From Lepus europaeus (lineage: Eukaryota; Chordata; Mammalia; Lagomorpha; Leporidae), in the NCBI RefSeq assembly GCF_033115175.1, contig NC_084840.1, forward strand, positions 75,655,179 to 75,719,178: 64,000 bases of DNA, read 5' to 3'. Positions 11,137 through 22,575 of the stretch are shown one piece after another; within the stretch, counting starts at the first letter, position 1; each line of letters opens with the position of its first letter. Position numbers and translations under genes: made by a program. The notes under the pieces are model-generated. The model was not told where the DNA came from, searched no databases, and saw only the letters and a list, made by a program, of their open reading frames with translations.

Positions 11137-11455
11137 TCGTTGCTGAGGTACAGTGGGTTGAGTGAGCCTGTAGTGCTGGCATCCCGTTTGGGCACTTAAT
11201 CATGTCCAGGCTCCTCCACTTCCCACCAAGCTCCCTGATAATGTACTTGGGAAAGCAACAGAAGATGGAACAAGTTCTTGGATCCCTGCCACCCATGTGG
11301 GAGACCCAGAAGAGGATCCTGACTTCAGCTTAGCCCAGCCCAGGGTATAATAGCCATTTGGGGAGTAAACCAGTGGATGGAAAATTACTCTCTCTGTCCC
11401 TCACTCTCTCTCTCTGTAACTCTGCCTTTCAAATAGATATATAAGTCCTAAAAAA
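11137..11455 (+). mobile_element. CSINE
   Basis: Head 'gttgctgaggtacagtggg', tail 'caaatagatatataagtcc'. It is flanked by imperfect direct repeats beginning agtagtga (about 11122 and 11457). Inserted in the antisense L1. Confidence 0.85.
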
Positions 11456-11718
11456 AAGTAGTGAAAGTACAGTCTTGTCTGGATCCTGATGTTAGTGGAA
11501 ATGTTTCTAGCTTTTCCCCATTCAGTATGATGCAGGTTGTGGGCTTGTCACATATTGTCTTAATTGCGTTGAAGTATCATCCTTCTGCACCCATATTTTT
11601 AAGGATTTTGTCATGAAATTATGTAGTTTTTTTTCAATATGCATCTATTGAAATAATCATATAGTTTTTAACTTTCATTTTGTCAATATGATGTGTCTCA
11701 TTTAAGAATTTGCATATG

Positions 11719-12076
11719 GACGGGCACCACGGCTCACTAGGCTAATCCTCTGCCTGCAGCACCGGTACCACGGGTTCTAGTCCCGGTTGGGGTGCTGGGT
11801 TCTGTCCTGGTTGCTCCTCTTCCAGTCCAGTTCTCTGCTGTGGCCCGGAAAGGCAATGGAGGATGGCCCAAGTGCTTGGGCCCTGCACCCACAGGGGAGA
11901 CCAGGAGAAGCACCTGGCTCCTGGCTTCGGATCTGCACAGCGCACCAGCTGTAGTGGCCATTTGGGAGGTGAGCCAATGGAAGGAAGACCTTTTTCTCTG
12001 TCTCTGTCTGTCTGTCTGTCTCTCTGTCTCTCTCTCTCTCACACTGTCTAACTCTGCCTGTCAAAAAAAAAAAAAA
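11719..12076 (+). mobile_element. CSINE with 15-bp target-site duplication
   Basis: Full-length SINE with a (CTGT)n/(CT)n tract and long poly-A. It is flanked by exact copies of aagaatttgcatatg at 11704-11718 and 12077-12091. The perfect duplication and long A-tail suggest a young insertion. Confidence 0.93.
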
Positions 12077-13157
12077 AAGAATTTGCATATGTTAAACCAT
12101 CCCTGAGTTCCTGGGATAAATTCCACCTGGGGTGGATGATCTTTTTCAAGTGTTGTGCAATTTGATTTGCTGGTGGTTTCTTAAGGATTTTTACAACTAT
12201 GATCATAAGAAATATTGATCTATAGTTCATTTCTTTTTTTATATTTTTATTAGCTTTTTAAATAAGATATTCCTGTCCTCATAGACTGAGTCTGGAAAAG
12301 TTCCCTTACTTTTAATTGTAATAGCTTGAAGATTAGCACTAATTCTTACTTAAAAATTTGGTAGAATTCTTCAGTTTCTCAAAAGCAACAACTTAAAAAT
12401 AATAATAGTTTGTTTTAAAAGGAAATCTCCAAGCAGCTAGATGTAGTTTAAAACAGACCCTGAAGAACTTAATATAGCCCCTATAGAACTCAACATAGAA
12501 CTTATGTGGGCACTTACTGCTATAAACTTTCCTCTTAACATTGCTATTGCAATGTCTTACAAGTTTTTTTATGCTATACTTTGGTTTGTTTCAAGGAAAT
12601 TTTTAATCACCTTTTTGACTCTCTATGTCCCAGTGTTCATTGAGAAGCATGTGGTTCAGTCTCCATATATTTGTAGAATTTCTTTTGTGGTTGGTTTCCA
12701 GATTCATTCCTTGTAGTCAGAAGAGATACATGATATGATCTCAAATGTTTTGAATTTGTTGAGATTTGTTTTGTGGCCTCACATATGATCTATCATAGAG
12801 AATATGCTGTGTGTGCTGGTGAAAATAATGTATATTCTGCAATTATGGGATTAAATGTTCTATATATGTTCATTATGTTCTTTTGGTAATATTATACATT
12901 ATCTTTGTCTTTATTACATTTTTGTATGGTTGGTTTGTCCATTGATGAATGTAAACTGTTAAAGTCTTCCAGTCTATTGCATTGGGTCTCCCTTTAAATT
13001 CATTAATATTTGCTTATAAAACTGGATGCCTTAGTATTAGATACATATACATTTATAATTATCTTATATTTTTGTTGAATTGCTCTGCTGATAATTAATT
13101 TGTGACCTTCTTTTTATCTTGTAACAGTTTTTATATTTTTTAAAATTTTATTTAAGG

Positions 13158-13468
13158 AGGGGCTGGTGCTGTGGCTCAGTGGGTTAATGCCCTGGCCTGA
13201 AGTGCCAGCATCTCATATGGGCGCTGTTTCGAGTCTTAGCTGCTTCTCTTCCAATCCAGCTCTCTGCTGTGGCCTGGGAAAGCAGTAGAAGATGTCCCAA
13301 GTCCTTGGGCCCCTGCACCCACATGGGAGACCTGGAAGAAGCTCCTGGCTCCTGGCTTTGGACGTTGCAGCCAATTGGGGAGTGAACCAGCAGATGGAAG
13401 ACCTGTCTCTCTTTTTGCCTCTCCTCTCTCTGGGTAACTCTGACTTTCAAATTAATAAATAAATCTTA
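13158..13468 (+). mobile_element. CSINE
   Basis: Head 'ggggctggtgctgtggctca', tail 'caaattaataaataaatctt'. Near-identical flanks 'aaaattttatttaa' and 'aaaatgttatttaa' suggest the target-site duplication. Confidence 0.88.
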
Positions 13469-13475
13469 AAATGTT

Positions 13476-14115
13476 ATTTAATGAATACAAATTTCATGCA
13501 TTTCATAGTGATTCTTCCCACCAAACATTCTCTCTCACACACACACACCCACACTTCTTCTTCCCTCTCTTATTCCCATTCTTATTTTTTACAAAGATCT
13601 ATTTTCAGTTACCTTTATGCTCATAAGATCAACCCTACACTAAATAAAGAGTTCAATAAATAGTATGAAGAAAAAAAATACTGCTCCTCAACAATCAAGA
13701 CAAGGGCTATTCAACATCTTTGGATCTCAAAGCATCAATTTCACTCCTATAGATTACCTTTTAGGTACACTGGTAGTTAGCACGAATCAGAGAGAACATA
13801 TGGTATTTGTTTTTTTTGGGACTAGCTTATTTCATTAAGTATAATGGTTTCCAGTAACATCCATTTTGTTGCAAATGACAGGATTTCAATTTTTTTAAGC
13901 AAATATCCCATAGTGTATATATATATATATCATAATTCCCTGATGCTGTCTTCAGTTGATGGACATAATGTGAATTGAGCTGCTTTAAACATGGGTGTAG
14001 GAAGCACTCTTTCATATGCAGATTTCTTTACATTTGAGTAAATATCCAGGAGTAGGATGGCTGGGTCATATGATAGGTCTATATTGAGATTTTTCAGGTA
14101 TATCCATACTGTCCT
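13476..14115 (-). mobile_element. LINE-1 3' end fragment, antisense
   Basis: Starts with 'ttatttaatgaatacaaatttc', the antisense L1 3' terminus. It continues through a (CA)-rich stretch to ORF2 C-terminal phrases ('tggctgggtcatatgataggt'). Separate from the L1 to its left. Confidence 0.75.
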
Positions 14116-14904
14116 AAGGACATTTTTTCTGAAAAGATGTTTAACATCAATGTAATGAAGCAGTCAATTTTAACATCTAATATAAAGAAATTTGGTGTTA
14201 AAAAGAAATCCATAACATCTGGCAAAATCTGTCTGAAGTCAAATGAAAAAAAAGATTGCTGATTATTGTAGGAAAAAAAGACATGTAAAACATAATTCTA
14301 TGTTTAGAAAAAAGACATGTGAAACAAAATTCTATGTCCTTAGATAGCTTTTATTCTAATTGTACCCCAGGAGGAAATACAGAATGACAGGACATCCCAC
14401 ATTTAGTGACGCACATATTGCTCACTTCATTAAATTTGTCAGAGTCAGATGTCTTTTTTGTGGACATATGTTTTACTCACTGTAATTACCAGTAATCTGA
14501 TAAAAGACAACATTCAGCACAGGAGGTAATATAAATATAGCTTATAAGTATTTATGGTATACCATCTTAATATACATATTTAATATAACAGGTAAATTCT
14601 GATGGTAGATTTTTGTCTTAAGTGACTATTATATTATGATTAGAAATACTGATTTGTATTTTAACTACTCTTTGGATTTTATTACTTGATATTTGCACAT
14701 TATGTCACTATAAACTATAATTATTCCAATACAATAGGGTTAACTTTAATTCCTTTGCTTTAATGATAAAGAAGGTACTGTTATAATTGCCATCAGCAGG
14801 AGCAAATGTTTTTATTCTGTCTCCCCTTTTTCATTTTTTTATGCTCACAACTATGATCTCATGGCTTTTTATTAACTCTAGGTATTAGAGTTGTTTTTTT
14901 TCTG
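14116..14904 (+). other. Intron 5 remnant of AKR1C unit A
   Basis: Parts such as 'attgtaccccaggaggaaatac' (14360s) align with unit B intron 5 at 25052-25140. So sequence right of the L1 belongs to intron 5 and exons 3-5 are absent. No gene seen. Confidence 0.65.
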
Positions 14905-15263
14905 GGCTACCATTGTGGCATGTAGGCTTGAACCTCCACTTGCAAAGCTAGCACCCCCTGTGGGTGACAGTTAGAGTCCAGGCTGCTCCACTTCTGGCCC
15001 AGCTTTCTGCCAATGCACCTGGGAAAAGCAGTGGAAGATGACCTAAGTCCCTGCACCCACATGGGAGTCCTGGATGATGCTCCTGAATTCTAGCTTTGGC
15101 CTAGCCCAGTCGCAACTGTTTCTGCCATTTGGGGAGTGGGCCAGCAGATGGAAGATCTCTCTTTCTCTCTCTCCCTCTTGTAGCTTTCCCTGTATTTTTT
15201 TTCTTTTTTTCCCCTAAAGATTTATTTATTTATTTTAAAGTCAGAGTTACACAAAGAGAGGAG

Positions 15264-15317
<54 letters not shown>

Positions 15318-15613
15318 CCATCCGATAGTTCACTCCCCAAATGTCCACGATGGCAGGAGCTGTGCCGATCCGAAACCAGGAGCTAGGAGCCTCCTCTGGG
15401 TCTCCCACGTGGGTGCAGGAGCCCAAGGACTTGGGACAGCCTCTACTGCTATCCCAGGCCACAGCAGAGAGCTGGATCGGAAGAGGAGCAGCTGGGACTT
15501 GAATCAGCACCCAGCTTCAGTCCAGGGCATTAACCCGCTGCACCACAGCGCCGGCCACTTTTGTCTTTCTGAGACTTTGCCTTTCAGATAAAATAAATAT
15601 TTTTTAAAAAGAA
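14905..15613 (+). mobile_element. CSINE interrupted by a second CSINE
   Basis: The body is at 14905-15210 and the 3' tail resumes at 15557 ('ctttgcctttcagataaaat'). The reverse-oriented SINE at 15211-15556 lies between. Nesting is inferred from the split tail; the duplicated target is not clear. Confidence 0.7.
15211..15556 (-). mobile_element. CSINE, nested, with (GA)n expansion
   Basis: Reverse-oriented. 'gatttatttatttattttaaag' at the left, a pure (GA)n run at about 15268-15311, and the head 'gcaccacagcgccggcc' at the right. Confidence 0.9.
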
Positions 15614-15681
15614 TTGACTTTATCATGGTTCTATTTGAGGCTGAATTATATTAAAAAATTAACCAGTAAGATTCTATTTTA

Positions 15682-16041
15682 AAAAAAAGATTTATTTATT
15701 TATTTATTTGTAAGGTAGAGTTACAGAGAGGTAGAGGCAGGAAGAGAAAGAGAGAGAGAGAATCTTCCATCTCCTGGTTCACTCCCTAAATGGCCACAAT
15801 GGCTGTAGTTGGGCCAATCCAAAGCCAGGATCATAGAGCTTCTTCCAGGTCTCCCACATGGATGAAGGGGCCCAAGTACTTGGGATATCTTCTACTGCTT
15901 TCCCAGGCTATAGCTGTGATCTAGGCTATTTTAAAGTCAGAGTTACACAAAGAGAGGAGCAGCCAGGTCTCAAACTAGCACCCATATGGGATGCTGGCAC
16001 TTCAGGTGGCGGCTTCATCTGCTACACCACAGTGTCGGCCC
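15682..16041 (-). mobile_element. CSINE carrying an internal duplication from a neighbouring SINE
   Basis: Reverse-oriented SINE ending in 'cagtgtcggccc'. At 15927-15959 it holds a 33-bp block identical to 15231-15263, the T-rich start of the preceding SINE. The block lies where family members have 'agagagctggatcgga'. Confidence 0.88.
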
Positions 16042-16126
16042 CACTCGTAAGATTCTTAACATATTATTATTTTTTCTTTTTAGTAGTTAAGAGCTCCCTT
16101 AAGTTTTTGGAAAAAAAATTGCTTTT

Positions 16127-16530
16127 TTCTGTTTTTTTATTCTTTTTTTATTTTTAATGTTTTTTTTTTTTTATTTTTGCCAGGCAAAGTTAAACAGCGA
16201 GAGAGAGAGAGAGACAGACAGGGAGTTATAGACAGTGAGAGAGAGACAGAGAGAAAGGTCTTCCTTCCGTTGGTTCACTCCCCTGATGGCTGCCACAGCC
16301 GGCGTTGCACCGATCCGAAGCCAGGAGCCAGGTGCTTCCTCCCGGTGTCCCATGTGGGAGCAGAGACCCAAGCACTTGGGCCATCCTCCACTGCCTTCCC
16401 GGGCCACTGCAGAGAGCTGGACTGGAAGAGGAGCAACCGGGACTAGTACCCGGTGCCCCACCCGGGACTAGAACCCGGGGTGCCAGCACCGCAGGCAGAG
16501 AATTAGCCAAGTGAGCCACAGCGCCGGCCC
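16127..16530 (-). mobile_element. CSINE with long T-rich tail
   Basis: Reverse-oriented. Head 'gccacagcgccggccc' at the right and a T-rich tail at the left. Flanks 'aaaaattgctttt' (about 16115) and 'aaaaatttgctttt' (about 16532) look like the target-site duplication. Confidence 0.87.
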
Positions 16531-16741
16531 CAAAAATTTGCTTTTAAGGCTATTCAAAGTTCAAGATTTTCTTTATTGTAGAGCTGGTTCTCATCATCTC
16601 CCTTTATCACTAAAAAAGTTATGTAGCAACTAATATTTGGTCACTGAGTTGCTTTGATCTCAGGAATGTAATTTTCTTCACCTTCGTAGGAGAAAAAAAT
16701 AATACTAAATTTATTCTTTTCAGAATGTCCTTGCTTGATGA

Positions 16742-17083
16742 TTGGTGTTGTGATGCCTTGGGCTAAGATGCCATTTGTGACACCAGCATCCCATATTTGA
16801 GATCCAGTTCCAGTTCTGGCTGTTCCGCTTATAATTTAGCTCCCTGCTAATGTGCCTGGGAAACCAGGGAAAGATGCCTTAAGGACGTGGGCTCCTGCCA
16901 CTTACATGAGAGACCCAGATGGAGTTCCAGGTTTGTTCTGGTCCAGCCCCATCTGGTGCTGCCATTTCAGGAGTGAACCAAGGGATGGAAGATCTTTCTC
17001 TCTCTCTTGCTCTTGCTCTCCCTCTCCCTCTCATCCTGTCTCATTCACTCTCACTGTCTTTCAAATAAAATCAACCTTTAAAA
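16742..17083 (+). mobile_element. Older CSINE in unit A intron 5
   Basis: Diverged head 'gttgtgatgccttgggctaa', middle 'gatggagttccagg', tail 'caaataaaatcaacctttaa'. Confidence 0.8.
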
Positions 17084-17234
17084 ATATTTTAAAAATCCTT
17101 ACCTGATGATAATATTTTCTGCTTAAATTTCATGTTTATTTTTAAATTCAGCTATCTTTACTTTTTATATTTCCATTGATATTAATACTAGCATTTTATA
17201 CAGTCTGATACTTTTGTGTCTTGTCTATTCACAG

Positions 17235-17338
17235 GTGGAATGTCATTCGTAACTAAAGCAAACTGCTGGATTTCCACAATCAAAAGACATTGTTCTGGTT
17301 GCCTACAGTGCTCTGGGATGGCATTGAGAATGAAAATG
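17235..17338 (+). pseudogene. AKR1C unit A exon 6 (stop codon)
   Basis: Acceptor 'ttcacag' and donor 'gtaaaag' are preserved. The exon starts V-E-C-H-S and then TAA at the sixth codon. The stretch encoding 'DIVLVAYSALG' survives. It is about 104 bp long; unit B has about 109 bp without its SINE and the family usually has about 110 bp. Confidence 0.87.
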
Positions 17339-17469
17339 GTAAAAGAAAAATAGAAAGCTTATGTAAAGTACTTTCATTGATGAAACCTTCGTGGTCATGC
17401 AAAACTAAGTTTTCTAGAATTAACTATCTACTGGCTCAGAGGAAGGGAGAATTTGCATTTCTTTCTCTT

Positions 17470-17802
17470 TTTTTAAAATATTTTTATTTATTTATTTTAA
17501 AGTCAAAGTTACACAGAGAGAGAAGGAGAAGCAGAAAGAGAGAGAGAGGTCCTCCATCTTCTGGTTCACCCTCCAAATGGCCACAAAAGTTGGAGCTGAG
17601 CCGACAAAGCCAGGAGCCAGGAGCTTCCTCCAAGTCTGCCACATGGGTGCAGGGGCCCAAGGACTTGAGCCATCTTTCATTGCTTTCCCAGGCCGTAGCA
17701 GAGAGCTGGATCAGAAGTGAAGCAACCAGACTCAAACTGGAGCCCATATGGGATGCCGGTACAGCAGGTGGTGGCTTTACCAGCTAAGCTACAGCGCCGG
17801 CC
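17470..17802 (-). mobile_element. CSINE
   Basis: Reverse-oriented. 'atttatttatttattttaaag' at the left and 'gctacagcgccggccc' at the right. Confidence 0.88.
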
Positions 17803-17834
17803 CAGATGATTATTTTTTAGTTTATAAATTGAAG

Positions 17835-18090
17835 GGGCTGGTACTGTGGCATAGAGGATAAAGCCATCGCCTGTAGTGCTGGCATCCCATATGGGCACTG
17901 GTTGGTTTCCCAGCAGCTCGACTTCTGATCCAGCTCTCTGCTATGGCCTGAGAAAGCAGCAGAAGATAGATCAAGCACTTGGGCCCCTGCACCCACCTGG
18001 GAGACTTAGAAGAAACTCCAGGCTCCTGGCTTTGGATTGGCCCTGCTACGGCCATTGCAGCCATTTTGGGAGTGAACCTGCAGATGGAGA

Positions 18091-18139
<49 letters not shown>

Positions 18140-18199
18140 GCTCTGCCTCTCTGTAACTCTGCCTTTCAAAAAAATAAATATTAAAAAAAAAGAAAAAGA
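17835..18199 (+). mobile_element. CSINE with target-site duplication
   Basis: Head 'gggctggtactgtggcatag' and tail 'caaaaaaataaatatt'. The direct repeat aaattgaag is at 17826-17834 and 18200-18208. Contains a (CT)n run near 18092-18140. Confidence 0.9.
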
Positions 18200-18378
18200 A
18201 AATTGAAGAAACTGCCTTCAGATGAAGAACTAAGGGAAACAGTAAAGAAATTATTGACCAATGCTACCTTGCAGCAAGTTACAATATAATGTGATTGCTT
18301 GATCACATGCTGGTTGAATTTTAGTTTTTTTAAAAGAATATCCATTCTATCTTTCATAATGGCTGTACTGATTTCCTT

Positions 18379-18693
18379 TTTTTTTTTTATTTGACAGGTA
18401 GAGTCATAGACAGTGAGAGAGAGAGACAGAGAGAAAAAGGTCTTCCTTCAGTTGGTTCACACCCCAAATGGCTGCTACGGCCAGTGCTGCGCCAATCCAA
18501 AGCCAGGAGCCAGGTGCTTCTTCTTGGTCTCCCACATGGATGCAGGGGCCCAAGTACTTGTGCTATCCTCCACTGTCCTCCCAGGCCACAGCAGAGAGCT
18601 GAACTGGAAGAGCAACCAATTAGAACCCGGTGCCCAAATGTGATGCCAGCGCCACAGGTAGAGAATTAAGCAAGTGAGCTACGGCACCGGCCC
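18379..18693 (-). mobile_element. CSINE
   Basis: Reverse-oriented. Poly-T then 'gacaggtagagtcatagac' at the left and 'gctacggcaccggcccc' at the right. Confidence 0.88.
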
Positions 18694-18789
18694 CAGTACT
18701 AACTTACTTTCAACCAATAGGTACAAGTTTCCATTTTTTCAAGTCCTTGTCAACACCTTTTAAATAATTTTTATTGTGATATTAATATA

Positions 18790-19132
18790 AGTGGGTAAGG
18801 CTGCCACCTGCAGTGCTGGCATCCCATACGGGCGCCAGTTCTAGTCCCGGCTGCTCCTTGTCCAATCCAGTTCTCCGTTATGGCCTGGGAAAGCAGTAGA
18901 AGATGGCCCAAGTCCTTTGGCTCCTGCACCCTTATGGGAGACCTGGAAGAAACTCCTGCCTTCTGGCTTCGTATCAGCTCAGCTCCGGCTGTTGTGGCCA
19001 ATTGGGGAGTGAACCAGTGGATGGAAGACTGATCTCTCTCTCTCTCTCTCTCCCTCTCTCTCTCTCTCTTTCTGCCTCTCCTCTCTATGTAACTCTGACC
19101 TTCAAATAAATAAATAATAACTCTTTTTTAAA
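18790..19132 (+). mobile_element. CSINE, head-truncated
   Basis: Starts 'ataagtgggtaaggctgcca', lacking the usual first 15-20 bases. Ends 'caaataaataaataataact'. Confidence 0.85.
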
Positions 19133-20119
19133 AAAGAATACAATGATATTTTTTACTTCTGTCTTTTTGACAGCTGACACTCTAGCAGATGTGAGTTGAT
19201 ATACCACTGTGGTTTTAATTTATATTTCCCTGGTGGTTAGTGATATTGGATATTTTGTCACATACCATTTGTGACATGTCTACTGATGCCATGGTCCAAT
19301 TTTTAATTTAGTTTTTTCTCACTATTGAGTTGTTTGAGTTTCTTACATTATTTGGATATTAACACTGTATAAGATGAATGATTTTCAAAAATATTATCCC
19401 ATTCCATAGGTTGCCTCTTTATTGTTTTGCTTTTTGTTTTTGTTGTCCATGCTTTCAGAGACCTACCCAAAAACCATTTTCCAAGCCAATGTCTTGAAGC
19501 TTTTCTGCTATGTTTTCTTCAAGTAGTATAATTTAAATTTCTCTGTTTAAATCTTTAATCCATTTCTGGATAAATTTTATGTGTGGGATGAAAGAAGACT
19601 CCAATTTTATTTTTCTTCAGGTGAATATTCAATTTTGACAAGTTCATTTATTGAAGATGCTATTATTTTTCTATTATATGTCCTTGGCAGTATGTCAAAA
19701 CCTGATTAATTATAAAGACATGATTTTATTGTTGTACTCTCTTTTATTTTAAGTTGGTCTTTTTTATGCTAGTAGTATACTGATGGCTCCATCTTTATAT
19801 TTTATGCTCAAATTTCTGTTGACTTTTTGAAGCCCCTTGTGATTCCATACAAATTTTTAATTTTTTTCAATTTAATTGAAAAAATGTCACTACCTATTTG
19901 ATAGGAATTCGTTTCAGTATGTAGATTGCTTTCAGTAGAGCAATAAAGTTCTTCCAATGCACAGAGTTCTTTCCACTTATTGATGTTGTATTAGGCTTCT
20001 TTACAAATTGTTATGGGGCAGATCTTTTAAGCCCTGTTAGATTTATTCCTAAATACCTATTTGTATGGATGCTATAAATGAGATTAAGTTCATTTCCTTT
20101 TTTAATTAACTCATTATTT

Positions 20120-20456
20120 TGGGGGGGTGGGGGTGCTGTGGCACGGTTGGTTAAAGCCCTGGCCTGAAGTGTTAGCATCCCATGTGAGTGCTGGTTCTAG
20201 TCCCAGCTGCTTCTCTTCTAATCCAGATCTCTGCTATAGCTTGGGAAAGCAGTGGAAGATGCCCCAAGTGCTTGGACCCATGCACCCACGTGTGAGATCT
20301 GGAGGAAGCTGCTGGCTCCTGGCTTCGGATCGGTGCAGCTCTGACCGTTGTGGCCCTCTGGGGAGTGAACTAGTGGATGGAAGACCTCTCTCTGTGTCTC
20401 TACCTCTCTCTGTAATGCTGTCGTTCACGTAAATAAAATAAATCTTTTTTAAAAAA
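20120..20456 (+). mobile_element. CSINE
   Basis: Head 'ggggggtgggggtgctgtgg', tail 'cacgtaaataaaataaatct'. Inserted in the antisense L1. Confidence 0.87.
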
Positions 20457-21544
20457 CATTTTTTTTAATACAAGTACTACTGACATTTGTGTTTTGATTT
20501 TGTTTCCAGCAACTACAGTGTATTTGTTCTTACAATAGCATTTGGTAAAGTCTATGGAGTTTTGTACTTATTATGTCATCCCAAGGAACAATTTAACTTA
20601 TTCCTTTCCAATCTGAATGCTTTATATTTATTTCTCTTGCCTATTTCCTCCAGTACTAGAATTGATAAGAGTAAGCATCCCTTTTAGTAGTTATGTTTTC
20701 AACTTTTTTTCCATCAAGTATGATATTTTTTGTGGATTTCCAAATATGGAATTTGTTGTGTTGAGTCAATTTCTTTCTAGACCTAATTTGCTAGAAGCTT
20801 TTCTTAAGATGTTGACTATTATCTAAATGTTTTTTCTATGTCTAGCATGATGATCATATCATATATTTTGTCTTCATGTTGTTAATGTAGCATATCACAT
20901 ATTTAGTTTATGTTTGTTGAACCATACTTGCATCCCAAGGACAAAACTCACTTGATAACAATGAAGTGTTCTTTAATTACAGATGAATTTTTTGCCAATA
21001 TTTTGTTGAGGATTTTTATATCTTTCTTCATCATAGATATTGGCATATAATTTTTGTATGTTTTTATCTGACTTTGGTATTAGAATAATGATAGTTTTTA
21101 AAGGAAATTTGGAGTATTCTTTCTTCTACGACTTGAAAACGTTTGGAAAAGTTTGGTATCAAACATTCTTTAAATGTGTGGTAGCATTGTGTGGTAGCCA
21201 TCAGGTTCTTGGTTTCCTTTTCACAGCAGTCTTTATCATTAATTGAATCTCTATGTATTATTGATCTGTCAATATTTTCTTTGCTGTCACGGTTCTGTAT
21301 GTTTTCATTGCAAGTTTATTAGAATTCATCTATTTCATTTGCATTGCTTTTTGGCATATAATTGTTCATATTATCCTCAAGATCCTTTGTATTTTCATGA
21401 TATCAGTTTTAATGCTTATCATTTTATTTTTATTTTTATTATAAATACTTGTGAAATATTCAAACAGTATATGAAATTGCATTTTAGTCAATAATAAATA
21501 TTTATTGAATGAGTTTAATGCTCAAACACCATAGATAGTTTCCT

Positions 21545-22277
21545 AAAAGTACCAAAACATGTTAAAGATACAATGAATCCTGAGCCTCTGGTTGCATATT
21601 GCACAATCACACATTTTGCAGCTGTTGATCCTTTATCCTTTGCTAAGCAGTGTGATGTCACACTGTAGTTTTTACTGCATGTTTGTCAAGATTGTCCCCA
21701 GGACTATATCACATCTGGATGTGACATTCTATAGCAGGCAAAGAGCATAAGCTACAGAAAATATTTTGGCAATGGAAAACATAAAAATATCCTTCAATTT
21801 TAATTTATAATCTTTTATTGAGTATCAGTGTTTGAAAAATCGCTCAATAACCATTTCTTTAATTCTCTTTGTGTATATTGTGTGTGTGTGTGTGTGTGTG
21901 GTACATGTCAGTTAATTGTTCAGTGTATGATTAATAAGGGATTTCATCATCATAAAAATAAAACAGAACAAGATAGATGTCTGAAGGTTTTGAGTCTAAT
22001 AAATGGTCAATATTTATTTAATTACTTTCTTGTAAGACTTAAAAATAATATGTGAGAAAATTTCCTTCATTTAATTCTTTTTTTTGTTTCTGTACTTAAA
22101 AATTACCTTTCATATGAAGCAGTTTTCTCAAATGTGAAATCCTGTTTTAACTTCACTCCTTTCATATGTTGTTGACAATTTCGACAGGCAGTTGTGGTAT
22201 AGACTTCCTGTTATTTTTGTACCCTGTGAATCCGGAAGAAATAAACAGACGCTGGTTGGTCAGAGGAGTGAAAGGCA
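21545..22277 (+). repeat. AKR1C 5'-flank duplication and decayed promoter of unit B
   Basis: Aligns with the unit C 5' flank (57480-58116): shared 'catattgcacaat', 'ctacagaaaa', 'tagacttcctgttattt' and 'gtgaaaggcaatggatcc'. Where unit C has the TATA stretch tatttatata, unit B has tatttttgta (about 22210-22220), so the TATA box is mutated. Contains a (GT)n run near 21883-21901. Confidence 0.72.
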
Positions 22278-22361
22278 ATGGATCCAAAACAACAGTGTAT
22301 GGAATTAAGTGATGGTAGCTTCATTCCTGTACTGGGATTTGGCACCTATGCTCCCAAAAAG
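22278..22361 (+). pseudogene. AKR1C unit B exon 1 (frame intact)
   Basis: 84 bp, the same length as unit C exon 1, with an intact start codon and donor (gtaaag). It encodes [13 protein letters not shown] and [14 protein letters not shown]. Tyr24 is kept. Confidence 0.88.
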
Positions 22362-22498
22362 GTAAAGCTAGTTGCTTTATGGTTGAGGGGACAAAAGAAG
22401 ATAGACTTAGGACGGGTGGAAGGTGAACCTGGGATGTGAAGTCACCCAGCTTTTGTGTGAGTCTGCAGGCTTCACTTGTTTCTCTCCTGCTATTCCAG

Positions 22499-22575
22499 CC
22501 TGGGGAGGAAATTATTCCAACAGATGAACATGGAAAAGCACTATTTGACACAGTGGGTATTGTGCCAACTGGGAG
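22499..22575 (+). pseudogene. AKR1C unit B exon 4 (1-bp deletion)
   Basis: Acceptor tattccag, donor gtaagt. 77 bp against 78 bp in unit C. The frame shifts near the end, where unit C encodes D-I-C-A-T-W-E. It follows exon 1 after a 137-bp intron whose left part matches intron 1 and whose last bases match intron 3. Confidence 0.88.

Larger units (their letters stand above)
9882..13150 (-). mobile_element. LINE-1 ORF2 region, antisense, interrupted by SINEs
   Basis: Antisense ORF2 phrases run from the C-terminal side on the left ('ctagttttctcaacatgattt') to the endonuclease side on the right ('cattgagaagcatgtggttcagtctcc'). Three SINEs lie inside. It begins in intron 2 of AKR1C unit A right after 'cacacattctgg' and occupies the place where exons 3-5 should follow. 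Confidence 0.82.
6470..17338 (+). pseudogene. AKR1C pseudogene, unit A (exons 1, 2 and 6 remain)
   Basis: A dead AKR1C copy. Recognisable parts are exon 1 (6470-6546), exon 2 (9583-9749) and exon 6 (17235-17338). Introns 1 and 5 still align with units B and C: 6874-9582 resembles 58201-60317, and parts of 14330-17234 resemble 24990-25990. Exons 3, 4 and 5 were not found. In their place lies antisense L1 (9882-14115) carrying several SINEs, so they were probably lost with L1 insertion or later deletion. Exon 1 has a stop at codon 8, exon 2 has a 1-bp deletion, and exon 6 has a TAA at its sixth codon. The promoter region lacks the TATA stretch seen in unit C. No exons 7-9 were found downstream. 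Confidence 0.85.
18350..21485 (-). mobile_element. LINE-1 ORF2 region, antisense, carrying three SINEs
   Basis: Antisense ORF2 phrases run from 'cataatggctgtactgattt' on the left through 'ttctctgtttaaatctttaatccatttc' to 'ttgttgaaccatacttgcatcccaagg' on the right. It is split by SINEs at 18379, 18790 and 20120 and lies between units A and B. Confidence 0.8.
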
